A stretch of DNA of 64,000 nt from Sphingomonas xinjiangensis (lineage in GTDB: Bacteria > Pseudomonadota > Alphaproteobacteria > Sphingomonadales > Sphingomonadaceae), in contig NZ_JACIJF010000006.1 of NCBI RefSeq assembly GCF_014199255.1, forward strand, positions 172,076 to 236,075, given 5' to 3'. A program made the position numbers and the translations under genes. Under the pieces are notes generated by a model. It worked only from the letters and a program-made list of their open reading frames with translations. It made no database searches and was not told where the DNA came from. Shown piece by piece: positions 8,388 to 17,010 of the stretch (within the stretch, counting starts at the first letter, position 1; every line of letters begins with the position of its first letter).

Positions 8388-9505
8388 CGCGGCGTCCCGT
8401 TCTGGAGAAACCCGCCGATCACACGGTCCAGTTCGGGGCTTTCCAGCAGGAAGGCGTCGTGGCCGAAGGGCGAGGACAGCTCGACAAAGCTGGCAGGGGC
8501 GCCCGCGGCGTTGAGCGCGTGGACAATCGTGCGCGACTCGCTGGTCGGGTACAACCAGTCGGTGTCGAAGCTGACCAGGCAGAAGCGCGTGTCGCCGCGA
8601 AACGCGTTGGCGAGCGTCCCCCCATGCTCCTCGGCCAAATCGAAATAGTCGAGCGCGCGCGTGATGTAGAGGTAGGAGTTGGCGTCGAACCGGTCGACAA
8701 AGCTCAGCCCCTGATGGCGCAGGTAGCTTTCGACTTGGAAATCGGCGTCGAAGCCGAAGGTCTTGGCGTCGCGTGCCTGCAATCGGCGCCCAAACTTGGC
8801 GGTCAGCCCGGCTTCGGAGAGATAGGTAATGTGCGCCGCCATCCGCGCCACCGCGAGGCCCGAGGCGGGCGGATCGCTGTCATGGTAATAGTCGCCGCCG
8901 CGCCAGCGATGGTCGGCCATGATCGCCTGCCGTCCGACTTCGTGAAAGGCGATGTTCTGCGCCGAATGCCGGGCTGCGCTGGCGATCACCACTGCCGCCG
9001 CAACGCGCTCGGGAAAGGTCGCAGCCCAGCTGAGCGCCTGCATGCCGCCCATCGATCCGCCGACCACCGCGAACAGCCGCGCGATGCCGAGATGGTCGAG
9101 CAGCATCGCCTGCGCGCGCACCATGTCGCGGATGGTGATCACCGGAAACGCCATGGCCCAGGGTTTTCCGGTCGCCGGGTTGATGGTCGCGGGGCCGGAC
9201 GAGCCCAGGCAACTGCCGAGCACATTAGCGCAGATCACGAGGTACTTGTCGGTATCGATCGGCTTGCTCGGACCGACCATGCGCGTCCACCAGCCCGGCT
9301 TGCCGGTGCGCGGATGGTTCGACGCCAGATGATGGTCGCCGGTCAGCGCATGGCACACCAGGATCGCGTTGCCGCCATCGGGCGCCAGCGTGCCATAGGT
9401 TTCATAGGCGATGTCGACCGGCGACAGCAGCACGCCGCCGTCGAGCCGCAGCGGCCCCGGCAACGTCACCGTACGGCTCAGGCCGAAACGCGCATCCTCA
9501 GACAT
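8384..9505 (-). CDS. metX: homoserine O-acyltransferase
   Basis: A 373-residue alpha/beta-hydrolase. The nucleophile elbow is [10 protein letters not shown] (Ser about 151), the catalytic Asp lies in [13 protein letters not shown] and the His in [10 protein letters not shown] near the C-terminus. The conserved CHALTGDHH and [12 protein letters not shown] form the oxyanion region. It acylates homoserine with acetyl- or succinyl-CoA in the first committed methionine step; specificity cannot be told from annotation alone. It is divergent from hisC across 79 bases, which must hold both promoters. Confidence 0.95.
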   Translation of the reverse strand: MSEDARFGLSRTVTLPGPLRLDGGVLLSPVDIAYETYGTLAPDGGNAILVCHALTGDHHLASNHPRTGKPGWWTRMVGPSKPIDTDKYLVICANVLGSCLGSSGPATINPATGKPWAMAFPVITIRDMVRAQAMLLDHLGIARLFAVVGGSMGGMQALSWAATFPERVAAAVVIASAARHSAQNIAFHEVGRQAIMADHRWRGGDYYHDSDPPASGLAVARMAAHITYLSEAGLTAKFGRRLQARDAKTFGFDADFQVESYLRHQGLSFVDRFDANSYLYITRALDYFDLAEEHGGTLANAFRGDTRFCLVSFDTDWLYPTSESRTIVHALNAAGAPASFVELSSPFGHDAFLLESPELDRVIGGFLQNGTPR

Positions 9506-9584
9506 GCCTTCGCGTTACGCAGGGCAGCGCGCGGGTTCAAGCGACGCTTGCCAAGCCCCTGCCATTGGGCCACTCCGCGCGGCC

Positions 9585-10679
9585 ATGAACGCTCCCGTCG
9601 CCAAGCCCTGGGTCATGGACATCGCCCCCTATATCCCGGGGCGCGCCACCACCGATGACGGCCGCAAGGTCGCCAAGCTTTCCTCCAACGAGAACCCGTT
9701 CGGGACGCCCGAGACGGCGCGCCGCGCCTATGCCATGGCCGCCGCCGAGCTGGAGCGCTATCCCGACGCCAGCGCCGCGGACCTCCGCTCGGCATTGGCC
9801 GCGCATTACGGGATCGAGGCCGACCGCATCGTCTATGGCACCGGCTCGGACGAAGTGCTCCATTTGGCCGCCGGCTCGTTCGCGGGTGTCGGCGACGAGA
9901 TCATCTATGTCCGCTACGGCTTCGCGGTGTACGATATCGCCACGCGCCGCGTCGGCGCCACGCCGGTGGTCGCGCCCGACAAGGACTATGCTACCGACGT
10001 CGACGCGATCCTCGCGGCGGTGACCGAGAAGACCAAGGTCGTCTTCGTCGCCAACCCGAACAATCCGACGGGCACCTACACCGTCAGGGCCGAGATCGCC
10101 CGCCTGCATGCGGGACTGCCTGCGCATGTGCTGCTGGTGCTCGACCAAGCCTATACCGAATATCTCGACCCCGAGGATGATGACGGCGGCCTCGAACTCG
10201 CCCGCACCCAGACCAACGTGCTGGTCACGCGCACCTTTTCCAAGATCTTCGGCCTAGCCTCGGAGCGGGTGGGCTGGGGCTATGGCCATCCCGACCTGAT
10301 CGGCGCGATGCATCGCATCCGCGCGCCGTTCTCGTTCGGGATCGGCGCAGGCCGCGCCGCTGTCGCCGCGCTGGGCGACGCCGCTTTCATCGAGCGCAGC
10401 CGCAGCCACAACAAGGCATGCCGCGCCTGGTTCGCGCAGCAGATCGACGCGATGGGCAACAAGGGCCTGCGCGCGGTGCCGTCCAAGGCGAACTTTCAGC
10501 TGGTCCTGTTCGAAGGCGATGTGACCGGCGAACAGGCGTACAAGGCGTTGATGGACGCGGGGTATATCGTCCGCTGGCTGCCGGGGCAGGGGCTTGCTCA
10601 TGGCCTGCGCATCACCATCGGCAGCGAGGAGGAAATGCGCGGCGTGGTCGAGGCGCTGCGCCGGCTGGTCGGCGCCTGA
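9585..10679 (+). CDS. hisC: histidinol-phosphate aminotransferase
   Basis: A 364-residue fold-type I PLP enzyme starting MNAPVAKPWVMDIAPYIPG. It shows KLSSNENPFG (31-40), the ANPNNPTGTY block (about 156-165), LLVLDQAYTEY, and the Schiff-base lysine in TRTFSKIFGLA (K220). It converts histidinol phosphate and 2-oxoglutarate to imidazole-acetol phosphate and glutamate; in this context, beside tyrA, it may also transaminate aromatic keto acids. ATG 9585 fits the family start better than in-frame codons upstream, which overlap metX. It shares one base with tyrA. Confidence 0.94.
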   Translation: MNAPVAKPWVMDIAPYIPGRATTDDGRKVAKLSSNENPFGTPETARRAYAMAAAELERYPDASAADLRSALAAHYGIEADRIVYGTGSDEVLHLAAGSFAGVGDEIIYVRYGFAVYDIATRRVGATPVVAPDKDYATDVDAILAAVTEKTKVVFVANPNNPTGTYTVRAEIARLHAGLPAHVLLVLDQAYTEYLDPEDDDGGLELARTQTNVLVTRTFSKIFGLASERVGWGYGHPDLIGAMHRIRAPFSFGIGAGRAAVAALGDAAFIERSRSHNKACRAWFAQQIDAMGNKGLRAVPSKANFQLVLFEGDVTGEQAYKALMDAGYIVRWLPGQGLAHGLRITIGSEEEMRGVVEALRRLVGA

Positions 10680-11587
10680 TGCTGCCTTTCGCGCGGGTCA
10701 CGGTGATCGGGCTGGGCCTGATCGGCTCGTCGATCACGCGCGCGGTGCGGCAATATATGCCGAGCGTGCGGATCACCGGACATGACGCCGATCCGCAGGT
10801 TCGCGAGACTGCCGTCCGTCTCCAGCTGTGCGACGATGTCGCGGACACGCCGGGCGCGGCGGTGATCGATGCCGACCTTGTCATCCTCTGCGTGCCCGTC
10901 GGCGCTATGGGGCAGGTGGCCGGCGAGATTGCCGACGATCTGCCCGCCGATGCCGTACTGAGCGACGTCGGATCGTCGAAGGAGACCGTTCTCGCCGCCG
11001 TCCGCGAAGCCGCGCCGCACGCGCTGTTCGTACCGGCGCATCCCGTTGCGGGCACCGAGAATAGCGGCCCGGAGGCAGGCTTCGCGACGCTGTTCCAGCA
11101 CCGCTGGTGCATCGTCACCGCGCCCGAGGGCACCGATCCGCTCGCCGCCGAGCGCGTCTGCGAATTCTGGCGGCGGCTAGGCGCGATGGTCGAGACCATG
11201 GAGCCGGCGCATCACGACCGCGTGCTCGCGGTCACCAGCCACTTGCCGCACCTGATCGCCTATACGATCGTCGGCACCGCATCGGACCTGGAGGAAGTGA
11301 CCGCGTCGGAGGTGATCAAATATTCCGCGGGCGGCTTCCGCGACTTCACGCGCATCGCCGCGTCGGATCCGACCATGTGGCGCGACGTCTTCCTGTCGAA
11401 CCGCGAGGCGGTGCTCGACATGCTCCAGCGCTTCACCGAAGATCTCACCAGCCTTCAGCGTGCGATCCGCTGGGGTAAGGGCGACGAGCTGTTCGACCTG
11501 TTCACCCGCACCCGGGCTGTCCGCCGCTCGATCATCGACCAGGGGCAGGACGACGCCCGGCCGGACTTTGGCCGCGCGCACGATTAA
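10679..11587 (+). CDS. tyrA: prephenate/arogenate dehydrogenase family protein
   Basis: A 302-residue protein beginning with a Rossmann GLGLIGSSI motif (11-19). It has the TyrA signatures SDVGSSKETVLAAV, FVPAHPVAGTENSGPEAG and VTSHLPHLIAYTIV, then the helical dimerisation region with GGFRDFTRIAASDPTMWRDV. It makes 4-hydroxyphenylpyruvate (or tyrosine from arogenate) with NAD(P)+. No ACT domain is present. Its ATG overlaps the hisC stop, a hisC-tyrA pairing common in alphaproteobacteria. Confidence 0.94.
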   Translation: MLPFARVTVIGLGLIGSSITRAVRQYMPSVRITGHDADPQVRETAVRLQLCDDVADTPGAAVIDADLVILCVPVGAMGQVAGEIADDLPADAVLSDVGSSKETVLAAVREAAPHALFVPAHPVAGTENSGPEAGFATLFQHRWCIVTAPEGTDPLAAERVCEFWRRLGAMVETMEPAHHDRVLAVTSHLPHLIAYTIVGTASDLEEVTASEVIKYSAGGFRDFTRIAASDPTMWRDVFLSNREAVLDMLQRFTEDLTSLQRAIRWGKGDELFDLFTRTRAVRRSIIDQGQDDARPDFGRAHD

Positions 11588-11601
11588 ACGCAAATCTCTC
11601 C

Positions 11602-12294
11602 TTACAGAGGAGGATGGTTGAGGTGGTTCATCTCGGCATGCACTCGTGCCTCGATCTCTGCACGAGGCAGGCCGGCGGGTATCGGATCGCCGAAGCGGAA
11701 CGTGACGGTGCCCGAATGCAGCGGCCCGACCTTGGGCCACACCCGCGCCGAATCCAGCGCGATCGGGATCAGCGGGAGGCCCACCGCGCGGTATAGTCCG
11801 GCGAGGCCGGCCTGGAGGGGCGGCGCCTCGCCTATCGCGCTGCGGGTGCCTTCGGGGAAGATCACCACGGGGCGTCCGGCGGCGCCCGCCGCCTTGGCCT
11901 CCCGCATCATCTGCCGCAGCGCCGAGGCCGATCCGCTACGGTCGATCACGATGATGCCATAGCGTTTGGCCGCCCATCCCCATACCGGGATCCGGGCATA
12001 TTCCTGGCGCATCACCACCGCCGGCGCATCCAGCAGGCGGACGAGTTCGAAGGTTTCGTAAAAGCTCTGGTGCTTGGCGGCATAGAGCGCCGGCCCGCGC
12101 ATCGGCGCGCCGTCGAAGCGCGTGTGGATGCCCATCAGGTTGCGCGCGCACCAGCCGTGATAGCGCGTCCACCCCACCACCCAGCTGCGGAAGAAGCTCT
12201 TCCCGAACAATGCAGCCACCGGCGCGAGCAGCACGATCGGCACCGACCCGCCATAGAAGGCTGTCTTGAAGATCAGCGCCCGCAGCCGCTCCAT
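11602..12294 (-). CDS. plsC: 1-acyl-sn-glycerol-3-phosphate acyltransferase
   Basis: A 230-residue membrane-associated acyltransferase. It shows the catalytic KHQSFYE block (H75...E80, the alphaproteobacterial H-x4-E variant of H-x4-D), an RSGSASALRQM segment, VVIFPEGTRS and LIPIALDSARVWP. It adds the second acyl chain to lysophosphatidic acid. The N-terminus carries one hydrophobic stretch. The start at 12294 overlaps the stop of the upstream ydcF-like gene by one base, making it the last gene of ftsE-ftsX-ydcF-plsC. Confidence 0.92.
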   Translation of the reverse strand: MERLRALIFKTAFYGGSVPIVLLAPVAALFGKSFFRSWVVGWTRYHGWCARNLMGIHTRFDGAPMRGPALYAAKHQSFYETFELVRLLDAPAVVMRQEYARIPVWGWAAKRYGIIVIDRSGSASALRQMMREAKAAGAAGRPVVIFPEGTRSAIGEAPPLQAGLAGLYRAVGLPLIPIALDSARVWPKVGPLHSGTVTFRFGDPIPAGLPRAEIEARVHAEMNHLNHPPL

Positions 12295-12827
12295 CAATCG
12301 GCCCTCAGCCACAGCGCGATCCGGCGCACCAGATATTTGTTGTACTCACGCAGCAGCACGCGCCATCCGGTGATGCTGCGCACGCCGTCGCCTACCACCT
12401 CGACATCGCTGCCCAGGCTGTGCACCAGTTCCATCCGCGCGCGCGGCATGTGCCAGTCGGTGGTCACCAGCCGCACCGATTTGAAGCGATGCCGCTTCAC
12501 CCAGGCGGCGGTCTCCTCGGCGTTGGACCGAGTGTCGACCGCCTGCCAGCCCAGATCGATGCAGCAGGAGAACAGCTTGCGGTCGATCTTGTACTCCACG
12601 GCGAATTCGACTGGCCGAACGTCGACATCGACGCCGCTGACCAGCATCCGTTCGGCCTCACCATCGCGCAATACCCTCAGCCCGCGATCGATCCGCCCGG
12701 ATCCGCCGGTCACCACGACGATGCCGTCGGTCTTGCGGCCATCGAGCGGCCTGCCGAGCGAGAGCATGAACACGCCAAAGCCCAGCGCCCAGGCGACGAT
12801 CAGCACCAGGATCGTCCGCCAGATCAC
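12294..12827 (-). CDS. YdcF/ElyC-like DUF218 membrane-anchored protein
   Basis: A 177-residue protein with one N-terminal membrane helix (WRTILVLIVAWALGFGVFML), then the DUF218 core: DGIVVVTGGSGRIDRGL, EAERMLVSGVD, TRSNAEETAAW and VTTDWHMPRA. Family members (ElyC, SanA, YdcF) act in envelope polymer or lipid-carrier metabolism. The start is GTG 12827, which overlaps the ftsX stop by four bases (GTGA); no better start exists. Its place between ftsX and plsC suggests a role in division-site envelope work (inference). Confidence 0.85.
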   Translation of the reverse strand: MIWRTILVLIVAWALGFGVFMLSLGRPLDGRKTDGIVVVTGGSGRIDRGLRVLRDGEAERMLVSGVDVDVRPVEFAVEYKIDRKLFSCCIDLGWQAVDTRSNAEETAAWVKRHRFKSVRLVTTDWHMPRARMELVHSLGSDVEVVGDGVRSITGWRVLLREYNKYLVRRIALWLRAD

Positions 12828-13705
12828 AGCGTCTTGCCCAGGGTGCGCAGTACCGCCACGCGCGCGGCGACTGTCGCCAGCAGCGCGAACAGTACCGGCA
12901 GCAACAGCAGGACCAGCCAATCGCGCAGGGCCAGCGTCACGCCGGTGAGCACTTCGGAGCCCACCGCCGCCATGCGCGCCTGAAGGAACCACACCACTGC
13001 GAACGCCACCACCGCACCCGCGAGCCCGCCGCTGAGCGTGTCAAAGGCAATGCGGCGCTGGAACAAGCGGGCGATCTGGACATCGGTGGAGCCGAGCATG
13101 TGCAGCACATCGATCGTGTCCCGGTGCGTGTCCAGCCCCGCGCGCGTGGCGAGCAGCACCACCGCGGCGGTTGCGGCGGCGATCAGCAGCATGAGGCCGA
13201 CGGCAAGCCAGCTCATCGTCACCAGGAAGCTGCGCACGGGGGAGAGCCACTGGGCGTGCCGGTCCACCCGCGCGCCCGGCGCGACCCTGCGCGCCGCCTG
13301 TTCGACTCCGGACGCGTCGTTGCCGCGCAATTCGACATCGATCATCGCCGGCATCGGCAGGTCGGGATCGAGCCCGGAGTCTCCCAGCCACGGACGCAGC
13401 AACTCGGCAAGCCGGGTACGGTCCACTTCCTGGGCGCCGGAAACGCCGGGAAGCGTTCGCAGCGTGGCGAGCAGCGCCGCGGCGTGGCGGTCGCGCGCCT
13501 GGGCGTCGGGATCGACGATCTGCACGGTCAGCCGCCCGGTCAGCTGGCGGTCCATCTGCGCGGTGGCGGCAAACATGCCGAGCCCCAGCGCGCCGGCCAG
13601 CACAGTCAGGAAGACCATGATCGCCATGATCCAGGTCATCACCCGCGCACGCCGCCCGGTGTCGAGCAGGCTGCGGTTGCGAGCGGCAGGTCCGTATTCG
13701 ACCAT
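12824..13705 (-). CDS. ftsX: cell division permease-like protein FtsX
   Basis: A 293-residue protein with a short cytoplasmic N-terminus, TM1 (about 23-45), a periplasmic domain of about 110 residues and three further helices ending near the C-terminus, which is the FtsX topology. Conserved features include PAMIDVELRG in the periplasmic part and the TRAGLDTHRDTIDVLHMLGS segment between TM helices. With FtsE it forms an ABC-type complex that gates murein hydrolase activators such as EnvC, also present at 38.0-39.2 kb. Its ATG overlaps the ftsE stop by one base. Confidence 0.93.
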   Translation of the reverse strand: MVEYGPAARNRSLLDTGRRARVMTWIMAIMVFLTVLAGALGLGMFAATAQMDRQLTGRLTVQIVDPDAQARDRHAAALLATLRTLPGVSGAQEVDRTRLAELLRPWLGDSGLDPDLPMPAMIDVELRGNDASGVEQAARRVAPGARVDRHAQWLSPVRSFLVTMSWLAVGLMLLIAAATAAVVLLATRAGLDTHRDTIDVLHMLGSTDVQIARLFQRRIAFDTLSGGLAGAVVAFAVVWFLQARMAAVGSEVLTGVTLALRDWLVLLLLPVLFALLATVAARVAVLRTLGKTL

Positions 13706-14406
13706 CAGGCCGACTTTGGCGGATTGCGCAGCGCGCCGGTGGCGTCGCTCAGCCGCCCCTGTTCGATCCGCATCATGTGCGCGGTGGGGATGCGATTGAT
13801 CAGATGGAAATCGTGCGTTGCCACCACCACGGTGGTGCCGAGCCGGTTCAACGATTCGAACAAGTGCAGCAGCCGCTCGGCCATGGCGGGATCGACATTG
13901 CCGGTCGGCTCGTCGGCGACCAGGATCTCGGGCCGCCCGATCACCGCGCGGGCGATGGCGATGCGCTGCTGCTCGCCGCCCGACAGCGTCGGCGGCTTGG
14001 CACGGCTCCGCTCGATCAACCCGACCCAGGCCAGCATCTCGCGCACCGGCGCTTCCACGTCGCTCTCCGGCACGCCCGCCACGCGCAGGGGCAGCGCGAT
14101 GTTGTCATAGGCCGACAGGTGCGGAACCAGGCGGAAGTCCTGGAACACCACCCCGATGCGGCGGCGGAAGCCGGGCAGACGGGCGCGGGGCAAGACGCCC
14201 GCATCCTCGCCGAACAGCCGGACCACGCCGCGCGAAGGCCGCTGGGCGAGGTAGAGCAGCTTGAGCAACGAGGTCTTGCCCGCGCCCGACGCGCCGGTGA
14301 GGAAATAGAACGCGCCGCTCTTCAATCCGAAATTGACGTCAGAAAGCGTCTCCGGCCCGCTGCCATAGCGCAGCCCGACATTTTCGAATTGAACGATATT
14401 GGCCAT
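13705..14406 (-). CDS. ftsE: cell division ATP-binding protein FtsE
   Basis: A 233-residue ABC ATPase: Walker A GASGAGKTS (38-46), Q-loop VVFQDFRLVPHLSAYDN, signature LSGGEQQRIAIARA, Walker B ILVADEPTGNVDP, H-loop VVATHDFHLI. ATP binding by FtsE drives FtsX conformational change at the septum. ATG 14406 (MANIVQFENV) fits the family start. It is the first gene of a four-gene operon and is divergent from the zinc-ribbon gene at 14568; both promoters must lie in the 161 bases between. Confidence 0.95.
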   Translation of the reverse strand: MANIVQFENVGLRYGSGPETLSDVNFGLKSGAFYFLTGASGAGKTSLLKLLYLAQRPSRGVVRLFGEDAGVLPRARLPGFRRRIGVVFQDFRLVPHLSAYDNIALPLRVAGVPESDVEAPVREMLAWVGLIERSRAKPPTLSGGEQQRIAIARAVIGRPEILVADEPTGNVDPAMAERLLHLFESLNRLGTTVVVATHDFHLINRIPTAHMMRIEQGRLSDATGALRNPPKSA

Positions 14407-14567
14407 AAGCGCGGCCACCGGCTCCTTGTCTGCGTAACGCCAGCCATTGCACGTCCGTTCGGGTCGCTCAAGCCGAGCGCCAGCGCGCCGGACTCTTGTT
14501 CGCCCGATTCGAACGGGGTAGGTTCGGCGCGACCGGCCAGTGGGCAAGCCGGTGCTTGAGACGGTTC

Positions 14568-15335
14568 ATGATCCTCGAATGCAGCCAGTGCCGGACCCGG
14601 TACCTCGTCCCCGACACCGCCGTCGGCGCGCAGGGGCGCACGGTGCGCTGCGCCAATTGCAAGCATAGCTGGTTTCAGGCGCCGCCGGTCGGCGAGGCCC
14701 TCGCTGCCCCCATGGCCGTGCCTGAGCCCTCCGCGCCGCCGCCCGAGCCGGCACCCGCACCGCGCGTGCCCGAACCTGTCGTGCCGCGCACCGCGATGGA
14801 GGCCCCCCGCGCCCAGCCCGCGCCGCGGCTATACGAAGACGCGCTTGCCGATGCCGGTCCTGACTATGATCCCTTCGCGCCGCGCCCGCCCTTTCGCCCC
14901 CGCAAGAACCCGGCGCGTAAGTGGACCGCCGCCGCGATCGTCGCGGGGGTGTCGATGCTGCTAGGGCTCGCAGCCATCCTTTATTCCGGCGCGCCCGGCA
15001 TCGCCGCGCAGCTAGGCCTCGGCATTGGTGGCCCCGTGGAGACCCCGCTGCTGTTCAGCGACAAGAGCGTGGAGCGCAAGGTCATGCCGAACGGCAGCGA
15101 GGCGCTGGTCGTCTCCGGCAAGGTCCGCAATCCCACCGGCGACCGTCAGCAGGTGCCCGACATCCGCGTCGAGCTGCGCAATGCTTCGGATGACTTGGTC
15201 TATAGCTGGCGGATCACGCCGGAGAACCGCCAGCTGGCGCCGAACGGCTTGCTCGATTTCACCGGCGCCAAGGTCGATGTCCCGGCCAATGCCACGGTGG
15301 TGCAGCTCAGCTTCGCGAGCGAGATCGGCGGCTGA
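14568..15335 (+). CDS. MJ0042-type zinc-ribbon membrane protein (DUF3426-like)
   Basis: The 255-residue protein begins MILECSQCRTRYLVPD and has CANCKHSW, giving four zinc-ligand cysteines (C5, C8, C28, C31) of an MJ0042 ribbon. A Pro/Ala-rich linker (about 45-90), one membrane helix (about 122-142) and a periplasmic beta-rich domain follow, with SGKVRNPTGDRQQVPDIRVEL as in DUF3426. Function is unknown; the layout suggests a cytoplasmic metal site linked to a periplasmic domain. It overlaps the end of the convergent MATE gene by 29 bases. Confidence 0.85.
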   Translation: MILECSQCRTRYLVPDTAVGAQGRTVRCANCKHSWFQAPPVGEALAAPMAVPEPSAPPPEPAPAPRVPEPVVPRTAMEAPRAQPAPRLYEDALADAGPDYDPFAPRPPFRPRKNPARKWTAAAIVAGVSMLLGLAAILYSGAPGIAAQLGLGIGGPVETPLLFSDKSVERKVMPNGSEALVVSGKVRNPTGDRQQVPDIRVELRNASDDLVYSWRITPENRQLAPNGLLDFTGAKVDVPANATVVQLSFASEIGG

Positions 15336-16665
15336 TCCAGGCGAAGCGGCCGCCGTTCAATAACGCGGCGGCGACCATGCCCATGCCCGACGCCAGCACC
15401 AATCCGGTCGTGTCCATGCCGATCTTCACCAGCCACAACCCGGCTCCACCGGTGACGACGAAGAAGGCGAGGATGCCGTTGATCCCCGCCGCCACCTGAT
15501 CGCCGAGCGACCGCAGCGCATAGACGAACACCACCTGCACGCCGTCGAACAGGATGAACGGCGCCCAGATCGCCAGCATCGCCATGGCGAGCGCGTGCAC
15601 GCCCTCGCCCGCCGGGAATAGTTGGATGAAGGGGGAAGGCGCGAACACCAGCACCAGGGCGAGCAGACCGGTGGCGAGCGCCGCCAGCACCGCGGCGATC
15701 ATCGTCCGCCCCTCCGCCGCCTGCGGCACGCCTTCGCCCACCGCGTTGCCGACGCGCACGCCCGCCGCCGATCCCAGCCCCAGCGCCACGGCGAAGGTGA
15801 CGTTGTGGATCGAGAACACGATCTGAAAGGCATGCGCCTGGACGTCGCCCAGCTGTGTCGACAGCGCGATCAGGATCGCGAAGCCGACCAACTCGAGCCC
15901 CGACGCTACCGCCGGCACCACCCCGAAGCCCAGCAGCCGCACTGCTCCGGCAAAGGTGGCGGCGCTGGCGAAGTCGGACAGGTCGCGCACCCCGCGCGGC
16001 TCGGCGCGGGGCAAGGTCCAGGCGACCGCGACCATGCCGATCGCGCCGAGCGCCGAAGCAATCGCCGTCGCGCCCGCAGCACCCACCGCGCCCAGCGCCG
16101 GCAGCCCCAGATGCCCGCCCGAAAGCGCCCAGGCGAGCAGCGCGTTGGCCGGCAGGATGGCCAGATTGACCACGGTCACGCGCTGCGGCCGGCTCACCCC
16201 TTCCAGAAAGAAACTCGCGGCGATGATCACCAGCTGGAAGGGGTAAGCGAGCGCCATCACCCGCACCACCGCCGCCGCGCCGGGCACCGTGGCGGGCGCG
16301 ACGCCGATGCCGCGCAGCATCGGTTCGGGAAAGGCGAACAGGATCGCGCCGCTGATCAGCCCCAGCAGCACCGCCAGCGCGAGCCCCTGGTGCAGCACCC
16401 GTCCGGTCTCGCGGAGTTCGCCCGCGCCGTCGGCACGCGACACATGCACCAGGATGCCGGTCAGCGCGCCCAGCCCCATGACAATGCCGGGGAAGGTGAT
16501 CGCCCGGCTGGCGCCCAACGCCGCGGCTTCATGCGCGCCGGTCAGGCCCACCACCGCTACGTCGGTGACGTGGAGGATCGTCCAGTTGAGGCTGGTCAGC
16601 ATCACCGGCCATGCCAGCGCCAGGATGCGGCGCATTTCAGCGTAAAGGGCGGGAGTCAGCTGCAT
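15307..16665 (-). CDS. MATE family multidrug/metabolite efflux protein
   Basis: A 452-residue protein with about twelve membrane helices. It begins MQLTPALYAEMRRILALAWP, then VMLTSLNWTILHVTDVAVVG and GASRAITFPG, in the MatE repeat pattern of the NorM/DinF family. It exports cationic compounds in exchange for H+ or Na+; the substrate is not readable. The start at 16665 gives the normal family length, and the longer open frame upstream crosses the tRNA region. Its last 29 bases overlap the convergent MJ0042 gene, so no terminator separates them. Confidence 0.9.
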   Translation of the reverse strand: MQLTPALYAEMRRILALAWPVMLTSLNWTILHVTDVAVVGLTGAHEAAALGASRAITFPGIVMGLGALTGILVHVSRADGAGELRETGRVLHQGLALAVLLGLISGAILFAFPEPMLRGIGVAPATVPGAAAVVRVMALAYPFQLVIIAASFFLEGVSRPQRVTVVNLAILPANALLAWALSGGHLGLPALGAVGAAGATAIASALGAIGMVAVAWTLPRAEPRGVRDLSDFASAATFAGAVRLLGFGVVPAVASGLELVGFAILIALSTQLGDVQAHAFQIVFSIHNVTFAVALGLGSAAGVRVGNAVGEGVPQAAEGRTMIAAVLAALATGLLALVLVFAPSPFIQLFPAGEGVHALAMAMLAIWAPFILFDGVQVVFVYALRSLGDQVAAGINGILAFFVVTGGAGLWLVKIGMDTTGLVLASGMGMVAAALLNGGRFAWISRRSRSRS

Positions 16666-16790
16666 GGCCGCGGGCTTAGGGGTCCGCGATGATTCAGGAA
16701 AGTGCGCAAACCCCGCTTGCCATGCTCTGGACTGGCTGCTAGGGGCCGCTGCCTTACCAGCCGTCGGGGCTCTCCGACGGAGTTTCACGT

Positions 16791-16877
16791 GCGGTCGTGG
16801 CGGAACTGGTAGACGCGCAACGTTGAGGTCGTTGTGGCCGAAAGGCCGTGGAAGTTCGAGTCTTCTCGACCGCACCA
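16791..16877 (+). tRNA. tRNA-Leu(GAG)
   Basis: An 87-base gene with a 7-bp acceptor stem (GCGGTCG/CGACCGC), encoded CCA end and the long variable arm of class II tRNA (GTGGCCGAAAGGCCGTG). The anticodon stem is CAACG/CGTTG with loop TTGAGGT, so the anticodon is GAG at 16825-16827, reading CUC/CUU leucine codons. D and T arms are present (GTTCGAGTC). A strong terminator follows 12 bases downstream. Confidence 0.96.
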
Positions 16878-16888
16878 GAAACCAAAAG

Positions 16889-16917
16889 CGGCGCCCTTCG
16901 GGGCGCCGTTCTTTTTT
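16889..16917 (+). terminator. Rho-independent terminator of tRNA-Leu
   Basis: A perfect 8-bp stem (CGGCGCCC/GGGCGCCG) closes on a TTCG tetraloop and is followed by TTCTTTTTT. This ends tRNA-Leu and isolates it from the receptor gene about 95 bases downstream. Confidence 0.92.
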
Positions 16918-17010
16918 CCGAGCTCTGGCACATTCTTGCGACAAGTCGCTTGTAGCGAGGCGCTACGCACGCCGGTGCCAAACGTGCGGGCGCTGAGGGA
17001 GTTCTATCGT

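Noticed and set aside
9506..9584. Possible SAM-responsive riboswitch in the metX leader
   Set aside because: The gap is only 79 bases, holds two promoters, and I could not fit a SAM-II or other SAM riboswitch core; only a weak GCTTGGCAAGC hairpin is present.
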